In this document: one piece after another, positions 29,122-37,224 of the stretch
Layout of the letters: every line of letters starts with the position of its first letter
Position numbering within the stretch: the stretch's first letter is position 1
From: Hyphomicrobiales bacterium
GTDB taxonomy: Bacteria; Pseudomonadota; Alphaproteobacteria; Rhizobiales; Rhizobiaceae
Assembly (NCBI GenBank): GCA_900468625.1
Contig: UBUL01000018.1
Coordinates: 531,315-595,314 of the forward strand
Direction: 5' to 3'
Length of the DNA stretch: 64,000 nucleotides
Translations under genes and position numbers: made by a program
Notes under the pieces: generated by a model
What the model was told of the DNA's origin: nothing
Databases searched by the model: none
The model's input: only the letters and a program-made list of their open reading frames with translations

Positions 29122-29853
29122 TCACGCAAACGCCCGGAAATTCCGGATCGTTTCATCCGCCTCGCCGACGGCCTCCGGCGTCCCCACAGTCAGCCAATGA
29201 CCGTCGAGCATAGTGCCATAGAGCCGGCCGCGAGCGATGGCCTTGTCATAGTAGATGTTGATGTTGAAGGCATCATCCGGCGCATCGTCGAGAAACGACG
29301 GATTGATGACCAAGGTGCCCGCATACACGACGCCATTGCCGGTAACATCGCTGTAGCGTGAGAGTCGGCCATCGTCTGCCATGCTGAAATCATTCTTGCC
29401 GTTGTGGCCCGTCGTCTTGTTCAGCTCGACGCAGAGCATGCCGAAGTCCATGCGGTTCGCGTCGAAGAATCCGGCTAAGCGCTGCAGATTCGTCGGCTGG
29501 CCCTCCTTCTCCCCGATCCAGAAGAGATCCGAATTCATGACGAAAACGGGATCGCGGCCGAGCAGCTTCAGTCCCTTGGCCAACCCGCCGCCATTGTTCA
29601 TCAGTGCATCGCGCTCGTCGGAGACTAGGATTTCAAGGCCGCGATAGCCTAGCAGATGCGCTTCCATCTGATCTGCGTGATGATGGACGTTCACCACAGC
29701 CTGCTCGACGCCGGCTTCCGCTAATGCATCCAGTGCATAATCGATCATCGCCTTGCCGGCGATCTTCACCAGCGGCTTCGGAATAGTGTCGGTGATCGGC
29801 CGCATGCGGGTTCCAAGCCCCGCGGCCAATACCATGGCTTGCTTGATGGTCAT
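29122..29853 (-). CDS. murU: nucleotidyltransferase, MurU-like (MurNAc-1-phosphate uridylyltransferase)
   Basis: This 243-residue sugar-nucleotide transferase begins with MTIKQAMVLAAGLGTRMRPI, the family's GxGTRMRP signature, followed by IPKPLVKIAGKAMIDYAL. VMNSDLFWIG corresponds to the metal-binding region. The gene is often annotated as mannose-1-phosphate guanylyltransferase. Because it directly follows an AmgK-type sugar kinase, I prefer MurU, which makes UDP-MurNAc in the peptidoglycan recycling route known from Pseudomonas putida. I chose ATG 29853 (MTIKQ) over an extension to 29895. The stop lies 4 nt before addB. Confidence 0.85.
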   Translation of the reverse strand: MTIKQAMVLAAGLGTRMRPITDTIPKPLVKIAGKAMIDYALDALAEAGVEQAVVNVHHHADQMEAHLLGYRGLEILVSDERDALMNNGGGLAKGLKLLGRDPVFVMNSDLFWIGEKEGQPTNLQRLAGFFDANRMDFGMLCVELNKTTGHNGKNDFSMADDGRLSRYSDVTGNGVVYAGTLVINPSFLDDAPDDAFNINIYYDKAIARGRLYGTMLDGHWLTVGTPEAVGEADETIRNFRAFA

Positions 29854-29926
29854 CTCGTCTCGAACTCTCGATTCGCTGTCTGATTTCCATAGCACAAGGC
29901 CGGAAAGCCGTCGCGGGTCTTACCCG

Positions 29927-31438
29927 CTATACCTCGCCGATCCCGGCCTTCCCGCACCATTCGCGCAAGGGAGCGAGTGTTTCATGCTCGAAGGCGATGG
30001 CGAGATAGGCGAGCGTGCGCGGCATGTGCTTCAAATATCCCGGCTTGCCGTCGCGCTGCAAGAGCCGCACCCACAGGCCGGCAAGCTTACAATTGCGCTG
30101 CGCCGACATAATTGCCCAGCTCTTCAGGAATTTCGCCTCGTCGAAACCGCCCTGAGCATGCCGCAGCGCAAGATAGTCGGCCATGAGCCGGTCATGCAGA
30201 TCGCGCTCGATCGTCACCCGCGCATCCTGCACCAGTGAAGCCACATCGTAGGACGTCGGGCCGATCATCGCGTCCTGGAAGTCGATGAGGCCGATACGCT
30301 TTATGCCCTTTTCCCGCGCCCGCCAGATGATATTCGGCGAATGCATGTCGCGCAGCAGCAGGTTCTTTTCCGTGTCGTCAAGCTGATCGATCAGTCTGTC
30401 CCAGATCGCCAGATAATCGGCTCGTTCCTCGTCGCTTGCCGGCGTGCCGCGCTTCCAGGGCAGATGCCAGTCGAGCAGCAGCCGCGCTTCCATCTTCATG
30501 GCGGTCCGGTCGAAATCCGGAATGTGATGGATGTGATCCGGCGTGACCGGGATGTCGCGGGGAATGGAAAGGCCGTGGAGATACGCGAGACAAGCGACGC
30601 TGGCGCGGTAACGCTCGGCAATCGGCTTCCCCTGATCGTCGAGCACGCCGTCGGTGCCGAGATCCTCAATGAGAAGGATGCCCTGGTCGTAATCGGCGGC
30701 AAAGATTTCCGGAGCGGCAAAGCCGTTCTCTCTGAGGATATTGGCGATCGCCACGAAGGGATAGGTATCCCAGGCAAGATGCGCGACCTTCGGATAGGGC
30801 TTGCCGTCGAGCACGGGCGGCCCCTCCGGCAGGCCTGGCCAATCCATCAGGATTATGCGGCCGCTGCTACCCCTCGGATGGACGGATTCGTAGGCCCTCA
30901 GCGAGGCATCGCCCGTGAGGAAGCGCCTGTGCGCACCGCGATGGCCGTGCGCATCGAGGAAGGCGCGGATGGCAAGCACACGTTCGATGCGCGCCTTCTG
31001 CTTGGCCGGCGCCGTGATGACGGCTCGCCGTCCTTCGCCTTCTTGCGTGAGTTTTAGGTCGATACGCTCTTTCGGCAGCTCGCCTTCGGCCATTTCTGGC
31101 CATTCGACAAGGCAGATGCCGGTCTGTAGGGCCTCGTCGAAGCCGAGTTCCGTCAACTCGCTGGGATCGCCGAGGCGGTAGAGATCGAAATGCGAGACCG
31201 GAATACGCAGCTCATAGGACTGCACGAGCGTAAAGGTCGGGCTCGGCACATCCAGTTCGGCATCATCGGCCATGGCGCGCAGCAGCGCGCGTGCGAGCGA
31301 GGATTTGCCCGCGCCGAGATCGCCTGACAGTGCGAGACAATCGCCGGCCTTCAAGGCCAAGGCCAGATCCTCGCCAAGCTGAGCGGTGGCCGTGTCATCT
31401 GCGAGGAAAAGGGAGATGCTGCTGTCGGAGGCTGTCAT
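29927..31438 (-). CDS. tsaE: TsaE-AmgK fusion: tRNA t6A ATPase plus MurNAc/GlcNAc anomeric kinase
   Basis: One 503-residue protein carries two domains. Residues 1-155 are TsaE, the ATPase of the threonylcarbamoyladenosine tRNA modification complex. Its Walker A motif is GDLGAGKSSLARALL at 39-53, followed by SPTFTLVQSYELRIPVSHFD. From about 165 to the end is an aminoglycoside-phosphotransferase-fold kinase with LLRDMHSPNIIWRA (catalytic Asp) and IGLIDFQDAMIGPTSYDVAS. The latter closely matches AmgK, which phosphorylates MurNAc/GlcNAc at the anomeric carbon. The ATG overlaps the divL stop (ATGA). murU follows 73 bp downstream. Confidence 0.92.
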   Translation of the reverse strand: MTASDSSISLFLADDTATAQLGEDLALALKAGDCLALSGDLGAGKSSLARALLRAMADDAELDVPSPTFTLVQSYELRIPVSHFDLYRLGDPSELTELGFDEALQTGICLVEWPEMAEGELPKERIDLKLTQEGEGRRAVITAPAKQKARIERVLAIRAFLDAHGHRGAHRRFLTGDASLRAYESVHPRGSSGRIILMDWPGLPEGPPVLDGKPYPKVAHLAWDTYPFVAIANILRENGFAAPEIFAADYDQGILLIEDLGTDGVLDDQGKPIAERYRASVACLAYLHGLSIPRDIPVTPDHIHHIPDFDRTAMKMEARLLLDWHLPWKRGTPASDEERADYLAIWDRLIDQLDDTEKNLLLRDMHSPNIIWRAREKGIKRIGLIDFQDAMIGPTSYDVASLVQDARVTIERDLHDRLMADYLALRHAQGGFDEAKFLKSWAIMSAQRNCKLAGLWVRLLQRDGKPGYLKHMPRTLAYLAIAFEHETLAPLREWCGKAGIGEV

Positions 31439-34014
31439 TCTGCTGCGACGGAGTGGGGCAGTACGGCCGAGGGTATCCGGCAGGTGACCGTCGTTCCCTT
31501 GTCTGGCTGGCTTTCGATGGAAACCTCGCCGTCATGCAGGCTGACGAAGCTTTCGACGATGGAAAGGCCTAGACCCGCGCCGCTGCGCTTGCCGCCTTTG
31601 CCGCCGGAGGCGAAGCGGTTGAAGACGCTTTGGATCAGCTCTTCCGGTATGCCGGGACCCTTGTCGGCGACCGAGAAGACGAAATCCGCGCCTTCGCGCC
31701 CGCATTTCAGCGAGATCGTCGATCCCTCCGGCGCGAAATTGGCGGCATTGGTCAGAAGCTTGAGCAGGATCTGCTTCAACCGCTGCTGATCGGCAACGAT
31801 GGAGCCGAGATGAGCCGGCACGGTGATTTCGAGCGTCACGCCGCTTTCCTGCAGTCGGTCGGCGATCTGCATGGAGACTTCGTCGAGCAGGTCGCTGAGC
31901 ACGATCTCGGAATAGTTCAGCCGCATGATGCCGGCATCGACGGTCGCGAGGTCGAGGATGTCGTTGACCAGCGTCAGCAGCACCGAAGACGAGGTGGAGA
32001 TATGGTCGATATATTCGGCCTGCCGCTCGTTCAGCGAGCCGATGCCCGGCGTCTTCAAAAGGTCGGTGAAACCGATGATGTTGGTCAGCGGCGAACGCAA
32101 TTCATAGGAGACGTGCTGGACGAAATCGTTCTTCAGCTCGTCCGCCTTCAGCAGCGCATCGTTCTTTTCCGTCAGTGCCCGCTCGGCGCGCACGCTGTCG
32201 GTCTTGTTGACGAAGGTCAGCATGGTCTGGGCATTCGGCAGCGGAATGACCGCATAGTCGAGTACGAGATTGGAATAGAGCTCCAGCGTGCCCTGCGACG
32301 ACGGCCGCTCGTCGTCGAAGCTGGTGATCTGCTCGGCAAACCGCTTCCAGCCATCGGGCCGGTCATAGGACGGAGTGCAGGCTTCGGCCAGCGTCTGGAT
32401 ATGCGTGCCAGGCTTGGCCTGTGCCTCGGTGATGTTCCAGAGGATGCGGAACGCCGGGTTGGACAGGCGGATGCGGCCATCGGGACCGAAAACGGCGACA
32501 CCTTCGGAAAGGTGATCGATGGTTTCGCCCTGGACCTTGACCAGCGTGTTGTAGCGCGTTTCGAGATCGACCTGCTCGGTCAGGTTCTCGAATACCCAGG
32601 TGGCGCCGCCCTGCGGATGTGCGGTTGCAAAAACCCTGAGGATCTGGCCGTTCGGCAGGTGCCAGAGATCGGTTTGCGTATCGAGCGCGCGATAGACCGA
32701 AAGGACGCCGTCCTTCCATGTCTTCCAGTTCAGCTGCTCAGGCAGCTTCTTGGCGCCGCGCAGCCGATCCAGAAGCTCGCTATTGTCGGGCCGCTTCTCG
32801 AGGAAAGCGATATCGAGTTCCCAAAGCTGGACGAAAGCCTGATTGTAGAACTGCAGCCGCCGGTCGCCGTCGAAAATCGCAACTGGTGTGGCCAGATGGT
32901 CAAGGGTTTCTGCGTGGCTCTTCAGCGTGCGCGCCAGCTCGGCCCGCACCGCTTCCGCTTCGGATACGTCGATGGCAATGCCGGCGGAGCCGTTCGGGGC
33001 CTTCACGTCGACAACGTCGAAGAAGGTGCGGTTGCCATGGACGACGGTCGAGATCTTGTCGTGGAAGGGCGATTCCGGCGTGGCCGCAGCGCGAATGCGC
33101 TCGCGGGTCACCGTCGTCAGGAATTCCCGTCCCTCGCGCACGGCCTCATCGGTTGAAACCGCTTCCACGGCCTCGCCATAGGCCTGGTTGACCCAGGTAA
33201 GCTTGCCTTCCGCATCGCGCTGCCAGACCGGCAGATCGATGGCATCGAGCAGGTTCTGGAACGTGGAAATCGAGGTCATCAGCCGGTCGCGCTCGATCTT
33301 CAGCTCGGCGAGTTCCGCGCGCAGATTGTTGAGTGCGATAAAGCGGACGAAGGCGCGTCCTCCCGAAATGCGCCCCTGCGCTTCGAGGATTTCGTCACGG
33401 TTGGTCTCGACCACCATGTCGAAACTCTGGCCGCTGCTCCGCAGCTTGTCGATCGCCTTGTCGAGATCGCCGGCCGACCATGATTTCAGCCAGCGTCCGA
33501 AAGCGAGGAATTCATTGTCCTGCGGCGCTCCGGTCTCGACCGGCAGCTGGCCGAGCAGCTCGGGCCGTGCATTCTGACCGTCCCAGATGACGATGCGGCG
33601 GTTCTTGTCGGCAATCAGCGCCTGATATTGCGAAATACGCTGGTTGGCATCGGAAAGAGCCGTGCGGATTTCCCGGCTTTCGCTTTCCATGTTGCCGCGC
33701 TGCCGGACCATCCACATGGTCGACAGAAGTGCGGCGGAAATCACGCCGATGATGACGGAGAAGACGGCCATTTCCGAGGAGGTGAAGAGGCGCATGCTCG
33801 TCTGCGCGGCGCCATTGCTCTGCGCAAGGACAGGTTCGGCCAAACCGCTTAGCAGACCACCGAAAACGCTGAGCCTCAATAGGCGGCTCAGACGGGCGAG
33901 CCGGCCTTTGCCCTGCTTTGCTCCTGTCGAAAGCCGATATGCACCGCCCTGCCGCAACAGCGCCGCCGCACGGCGTAACGCTAGCTGATGCAGGTTGTCT
34001 TCCCCTTCAAACAT
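31435..34014 (-). CDS. divL: DivL-type sensor pseudo-kinase (Tyr in place of phospho-accepting His)
   Basis: The 859-residue protein has N-terminal hydrophobic segments near 47-65 and 83-104 and several PAS domains between about 250 and 610. A HisKA-like helix at 625-690 and a HATPase_c domain (LLTNAANFAPEGSTI near 754, DKGPGIPEE, GAGLGLSIVESFVS) follow. In the H-box, FVQHVSYELRSPLTNI, residue 637 is Tyr (codon 32104-32106) where kinases have His. This is the hallmark of Caulobacter DivL, which acts with CckA and DivK in cell-cycle control rather than as a normal His kinase. The stop overlaps tsaE-amgK. Function is by homology. Confidence 0.85.
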   Translation of the reverse strand: MFEGEDNLHQLALRRAAALLRQGGAYRLSTGAKQGKGRLARLSRLLRLSVFGGLLSGLAEPVLAQSNGAAQTSMRLFTSSEMAVFSVIIGVISAALLSTMWMVRQRGNMESESREIRTALSDANQRISQYQALIADKNRRIVIWDGQNARPELLGQLPVETGAPQDNEFLAFGRWLKSWSAGDLDKAIDKLRSSGQSFDMVVETNRDEILEAQGRISGGRAFVRFIALNNLRAELAELKIERDRLMTSISTFQNLLDAIDLPVWQRDAEGKLTWVNQAYGEAVEAVSTDEAVREGREFLTTVTRERIRAAATPESPFHDKISTVVHGNRTFFDVVDVKAPNGSAGIAIDVSEAEAVRAELARTLKSHAETLDHLATPVAIFDGDRRLQFYNQAFVQLWELDIAFLEKRPDNSELLDRLRGAKKLPEQLNWKTWKDGVLSVYRALDTQTDLWHLPNGQILRVFATAHPQGGATWVFENLTEQVDLETRYNTLVKVQGETIDHLSEGVAVFGPDGRIRLSNPAFRILWNITEAQAKPGTHIQTLAEACTPSYDRPDGWKRFAEQITSFDDERPSSQGTLELYSNLVLDYAVIPLPNAQTMLTFVNKTDSVRAERALTEKNDALLKADELKNDFVQHVSYELRSPLTNIIGFTDLLKTPGIGSLNERQAEYIDHISTSSSVLLTLVNDILDLATVDAGIMRLNYSEIVLSDLLDEVSMQIADRLQESGVTLEITVPAHLGSIVADQQRLKQILLKLLTNAANFAPEGSTISLKCGREGADFVFSVADKGPGIPEELIQSVFNRFASGGKGGKRSGAGLGLSIVESFVSLHDGEVSIESQPDKGTTVTCRIPSAVLPHSVAAE

Positions 34015-34037
34015 AAGAGGTCTGTCTCCGTCCTCTA

Positions 34038-34149
34038 GAGCATGATGCCGAAAAGTGTAGGCGGTTTTCGGACGACATCATGCTCTACTTCTTTGATTTA
34101 GAGCGGATTCGGATTTTAGGCCGAATAGACCTAAAATCATCCGACTCTA
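34038..34149. repeat. RIME-like intergenic mosaic element, copy B (inverted)
   Basis: This is the reverse-complement partner of the element at 3539-3651. Reading the minus strand it gives TAGAGTCGGATGATTTTAGG, the palindrome around TAGGTCTATTCGGCCTA, AAAGAAGTAGAGCATGATG, and the closing CATCATGCTC. It lies between divL and ahcY. The rest of this 316-bp gap holds the ahcY terminator and probably the divL promoter. Confidence 0.8.
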
Positions 34150-34264
34150 CTGTGCCGCATCCTGACAAGACATCCCATTTTCATGGCTCCGGGCATGCCC
34201 GGTTCGTCACGAATCAAGTGTAAAAACAATACTGCCTAGGAGAATCCGGGGGAAGGGAGCTGGC

Positions 34265-34301
34265 TAAAAAATAAGCCCCGGCATTTGTCAATGCCAGGGC
34301 T
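34265..34301 (-). terminator. ahcY terminator
   Basis: On the minus strand, AGCCCTGGCATT-GACA-AATGCCGGGGCT forms a 12-bp stem with one mismatch. It is followed by TATTTTTTAG. It begins 30 nt after the ahcY stop. Confidence 0.92.
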
Positions 34302-34330
34302 ACAAGATGTTGTGGATACTGTCTGAATAA

Positions 34331-35731
34331 TCAGTATCTGTAGTGGTCGGATTTGAACGGCCCCTTCGGCGTCACGCCGATATACGAAGCCTGCTCTTCG
34401 GAAAGCTCCGTCAGCTTCACGCCGAGCTTGGCGAGATGCAGGCGGGCGACCTTCTCGTCGAGGTGCTTCGGCAGCACGTAGACTTCGTTCTTGTAGTGTC
34501 CGGGCTTCGTGAAGAGCTCGATCTGCGCCAGCGTCTGGTTGGTGAAGGACGCCGACATCACGAAGGACGGGTGGCCGGTGGCGTTGCCGAGGTTCAGCAG
34601 GCGGCCTTCCGAGAGCAGGATGATGCGGTTGCCCTTGGCGAACTCGACCATGTCGACCTGCGGCTTGATGTTCGTCCACTTCAGGTTCCGCAGAGCGGCA
34701 ACCTGGATCTCGTTGTCGAAGTGGCCGATGTTGCCGACGATCGCCATGTCCTTCATCGCACGCATATGGTCGATGCGGATGACGTCCTTGTTGCCGGTCG
34801 TGGTGATGAAGATGTCGGCCGAGGAAACGACGTCCTCGAGCTGAACGACTTCATAGCCGTCCATGGCGGCCTGCAGGGCGCAGATCGGGTCGACTTCCGT
34901 GACCTTGACGCGGGCGCCGGCGCCGGAAAGCGAAGCGGCAGAACCCTTGCCGACGTCACCGTAGCCGCAGACGACGGCAACCTTGCCGGCCATCATGACG
35001 TCGGTGGCGCGGCGGATACCGTCAACCAGCGATTCCTTGCAGCCATACTTGTTGTCGAACTTCGACTTGGTGACGCTGTCGTTGACGTTGATGGCCGGGA
35101 AGGGCAGCAGGCCCTTCTGGCTGAGCTGGTAGAGGCGGTTGACGCCGGTGGTGGTTTCTTCTGTCACGCCCTTGATGGCGTCGCGCTGCTTTGTGAACCA
35201 GCCCGGTGAAGCCTGAAGACGCTTCTTGATCTGTGCGAAGAGGATTTCCTCTTCCTCCGAATGCGGGTTGGAGAGCACGTCCTCACCGGCTTCGGCGCGG
35301 GCGCCGAGCAGGATGTACATCGTGGCATCGCCGCCGTCGTCGAGGATCATGTTGGAGAGACCGCCATCGGTCCACTGGAAGATCTTGTCGGTGTAGATCC
35401 AGTAGTCTTCGAGGCTCTCGCCCTTGACTGCGAAGACCGGAACGCCGGATGCAGCGATTGCCGCTGCGGCATGATCCTGCGTCGAAAAGATGTTGCAGGA
35501 TGCCCAGCGCACCTGAGCGCCGAGTGCGACCAGCGTCTCGATCAGCACTGCGGTCTGGATCGTCATGTGCAGCGAGCCGGTGATGCGCGCGCCCTTCAGC
35601 GGCTGCGTTTCGCCGAATTCGGCGCGGCTGGCCATCAGGCCGGGCATCTCGGTTTCGGCGATTGCGATTTCCTTGCGACCATAGTCGGCAAGGCCGATAT
35701 CCGCGACGATGTAGTCCTTTTCAGTGCTCAT
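34331..35731 (-). CDS. ahcY: adenosylhomocysteinase
   Basis: AhcY hydrolyses S-adenosylhomocysteine to adenosine and homocysteine, keeping methylation reactions running. The 466-residue NAD-dependent enzyme starts [20 protein letters not shown]. It contains [38 protein letters not shown], the NAD-binding [20 protein letters not shown] and the C-terminal KSDHYRY. I chose ATG 35731 because the longer frame to 35854 is not conserved. A strong terminator follows. A palindrome about 130 bp upstream (35862-35886) is a candidate SAH-responsive operator. Confidence 0.98.
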   Translation of the reverse strand: MSTEKDYIVADIGLADYGRKEIAIAETEMPGLMASRAEFGETQPLKGARITGSLHMTIQTAVLIETLVALGAQVRWASCNIFSTQDHAAAAIAASGVPVFAVKGESLEDYWIYTDKIFQWTDGGLSNMILDDGGDATMYILLGARAEAGEDVLSNPHSEEEEILFAQIKKRLQASPGWFTKQRDAIKGVTEETTTGVNRLYQLSQKGLLPFPAINVNDSVTKSKFDNKYGCKESLVDGIRRATDVMMAGKVAVVCGYGDVGKGSAASLSGAGARVKVTEVDPICALQAAMDGYEVVQLEDVVSSADIFITTTGNKDVIRIDHMRAMKDMAIVGNIGHFDNEIQVAALRNLKWTNIKPQVDMVEFAKGNRIILLSEGRLLNLGNATGHPSFVMSASFTNQTLAQIELFTKPGHYKNEVYVLPKHLDEKVARLHLAKLGVKLTELSEEQASYIGVTPKGPFKSDHYRY

Positions 35732-35861
35732 GAAGGTCTCCAGCCTGAACGATGCAGACGCGCCGCGGGCAGACGCCTCGGACGAATGCAACAAGAATTG
35801 CACGCTGACAGCGTGTGGATGATGCCGTGTAGCAGGCTTCAGGGCGGAAATCAATAATGAT

Positions 35862-35886
35862 ATAAAGAAGTCTTTATGTCTTTATG
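35862..35886 (-). promoter_or_regulatory. candidate SahR-like operator upstream of ahcY
   Basis: ATAAAGA-AG-TCTTTAT at 35862-35877 is a perfect 7-bp inverted repeat. The right half-site is repeated as tandem TCTTTATG at 35871-35878 and 35879-35886. Such AT-rich palindromes precede ahcY and other methionine-cycle genes controlled by the ArsR-family SAH sensor SahR in proteobacteria. That this one is bound by SahR is inference, since no sahR gene is in the window. Confidence 0.55.
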
Positions 35887-35911
35887 TCCGAGATCTGGCA
35901 GGCGGGAAAGC

Positions 35912-36187
35912 CTATATTTCCTCGCCGAACTTGTTGGCGACGAGCTGGTCGAGCGCCTCGAGCGCCTCGGCTGCCTGGTTGCCGCATGCCGTGACCAGCA
36001 CGCTGCAGCCTGGGCTGGCGGCCAGCATCATCAGGCCCATGATCGAAGTGCCGCCGACCGTGGTACCGTCCTTCGAAACGGTGATCGCGGCGTCGTAGGC
36101 TTCGACCGTCTGCACGAATTTCGCCGAAGCACGGGCATGCAGGCCCCGCTTGTTGATGATCAGGAGTTCCCGGGAAAGCTCGGTCAT
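35912..36187 (-). CDS. ptsH: HPr phosphocarrier protein
   Basis: This is a 91-residue HPr of the phosphotransferase system. The active-site histidine is in IINKRGLHARASAKFVQ. The serine phosphorylated by HprK lies in GGTSIMGLMMLAASPG. The ATG at 36187 gives the normal HPr length; the longer frame overlaps the EIIA gene. It is the last of hprK-EIIA-HPr. No sugar-specific membrane EII gene is present in the window, which fits the regulatory, transport-free PTS of alphaproteobacteria. Confidence 0.95.
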   Translation of the reverse strand: MTELSRELLIINKRGLHARASAKFVQTVEAYDAAITVSKDGTTVGGTSIMGLMMLAASPGCSVLVTACGNQAAEALEALDQLVANKFGEEI

Positions 36188-36206
36188 GGGGGCGGTGTCT
36201 GCCTCG

Positions 36207-36608
36207 TTATTTGCCGCTGAGCACACGGCTGGCCACGTTGATGTATTTGCGCCCGGCCTCGGAAGCTTCCACCAGTGCCCTTTCCATGTTGTTGTCGCCG
36301 CGCACGCCGGCAAGCTTGATGAGCATCGGCAGATTGACGCCGGCAATGACCTCGGTATGGCCGCTGTTCATGACGGAGATTGCGAGATTGGAAGGGGTGC
36401 CGCCGAACATGTCGGTGAGGATGATGACGCCATGGCCGTCATCGGCGCCCGCGACGGCCTGCAGGATATCCTGCCTGCGCTTGTCCATGTCGTCTTCGGG
36501 ACCAATGCATACCGTTTCTATGAACTTCTGCGGACCAACGACATGCTCTACAGCATGCCGAAACTCTTCAGCCAGCTTGCCATGAGTGACAAGCACAAGT
36601 CCAATCAT
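36207..36608 (-). CDS. PTS mannose-type EIIA component
   Basis: The 133-residue protein has the EIIA-Man fold. MIGLVLVTHGKLAEEFRHAV contains the phospho-accepting His near residue 9, followed by VIILTDMFGGTPSNLAISVM. It receives phosphate from HPr. In alphaproteobacteria this stand-alone EIIA is thought to act in regulation, not sugar uptake. I chose ATG 36608 (MIGLVLV). It lies 19 nt before the HPr gene and about 140 nt after hprK. Confidence 0.95.
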   Translation of the reverse strand: MIGLVLVTHGKLAEEFRHAVEHVVGPQKFIETVCIGPEDDMDKRRQDILQAVAGADDGHGVIILTDMFGGTPSNLAISVMNSGHTEVIAGVNLPMLIKLAGVRGDNNMERALVEASEAGRKYINVASRVLSGK

Positions 36609-36747
36609 GATATTACTGCTCCCATGGCATATGCAAACAGGTGGCCCATATCGCAATGCAGCAATGTCGTCCACCGTGGGGGGACATCTTGGCGATGAAA
36701 AGACGAAGTGCAAGCTTAAAATACGGGATTTGCATGCCTGTTCGGGC

Positions 36748-37224
36748 CTAAATGGCCGATTCGTCGAAACTCGCGCCGATTTTCATCATTATTACGGCCA
36801 GCGGGTTCGCGGAGGTTGCGGACAAGCGGATCAACGGCAACCGGATACAATTGGCAATATCGATCTGCTCGTCCTCAGGTGGCATTCGTTCCGCCGTCGC
36901 CGGATCGACCGGCCGGACGGCAAAGTGTATTTCGCCGCGGGGGACATAGGGCATCCGAACAATGCCGGTATAGCGGATTTCCATCAGGCCGGCGATCGAA
37001 GGCGGACACTCCGCGATCACGGAGCCGTTCTGCCCGGAGATCAGCACGCGATCGTCGGCGATCAAGCTGGCGGAAAGTCTAAGCGGTTTTGCTGCCGCCA
37101 GGCAGGAGAAGGCGAGGGTGGATTTGCCGCTGCCCGACGGTCCGAGGAACAGGAGCCCGGTCTTGCCGATGACGATCGCGGTTGCGTGGATATTGGTCGC
37201 TTCGCCAGTCATGCGGCCGCTCAT
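36748..37224 (-). CDS. hprK: HPr kinase/phosphorylase, short form
   Basis: HprK phosphorylates and dephosphorylates a serine of HPr. At 158 residues it is about half the size of Firmicutes HprK. It keeps only the kinase domain and lacks the N-terminal domain, as is usual in alphaproteobacteria. The Walker A motif is GPSGSGKSTLAFSCL at 28-42. LIADDRVLI and the conserved MEIRYTGIVRMPYV follow. The ATG at 37224 overlaps the chvG stop (ATGA), so it is coupled to the sensor kinase gene. A second Met at residue 5 is a possible start. Confidence 0.93.
   Translation of the reverse strand: MSGRMTGEATNIHATAIVIGKTGLLFLGPSGSGKSTLAFSCLAAAKPLRLSASLIADDRVLISGQNGSVIAECPPSIAGLMEIRYTGIVRMPYVPRGEIHFAVRPVDPATAERMPPEDEQIDIANCIRLPLIRLSATSANPLAVIMMKIGASFDESAI

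Noticed and set aside
35732..35911. SAH riboswitch upstream of ahcY
   Set aside because: I looked for the conserved SAH-riboswitch core in the leader and could not find it. The palindrome at 35862-35886 looks like a protein-binding site instead. A covariance-model search would decide.
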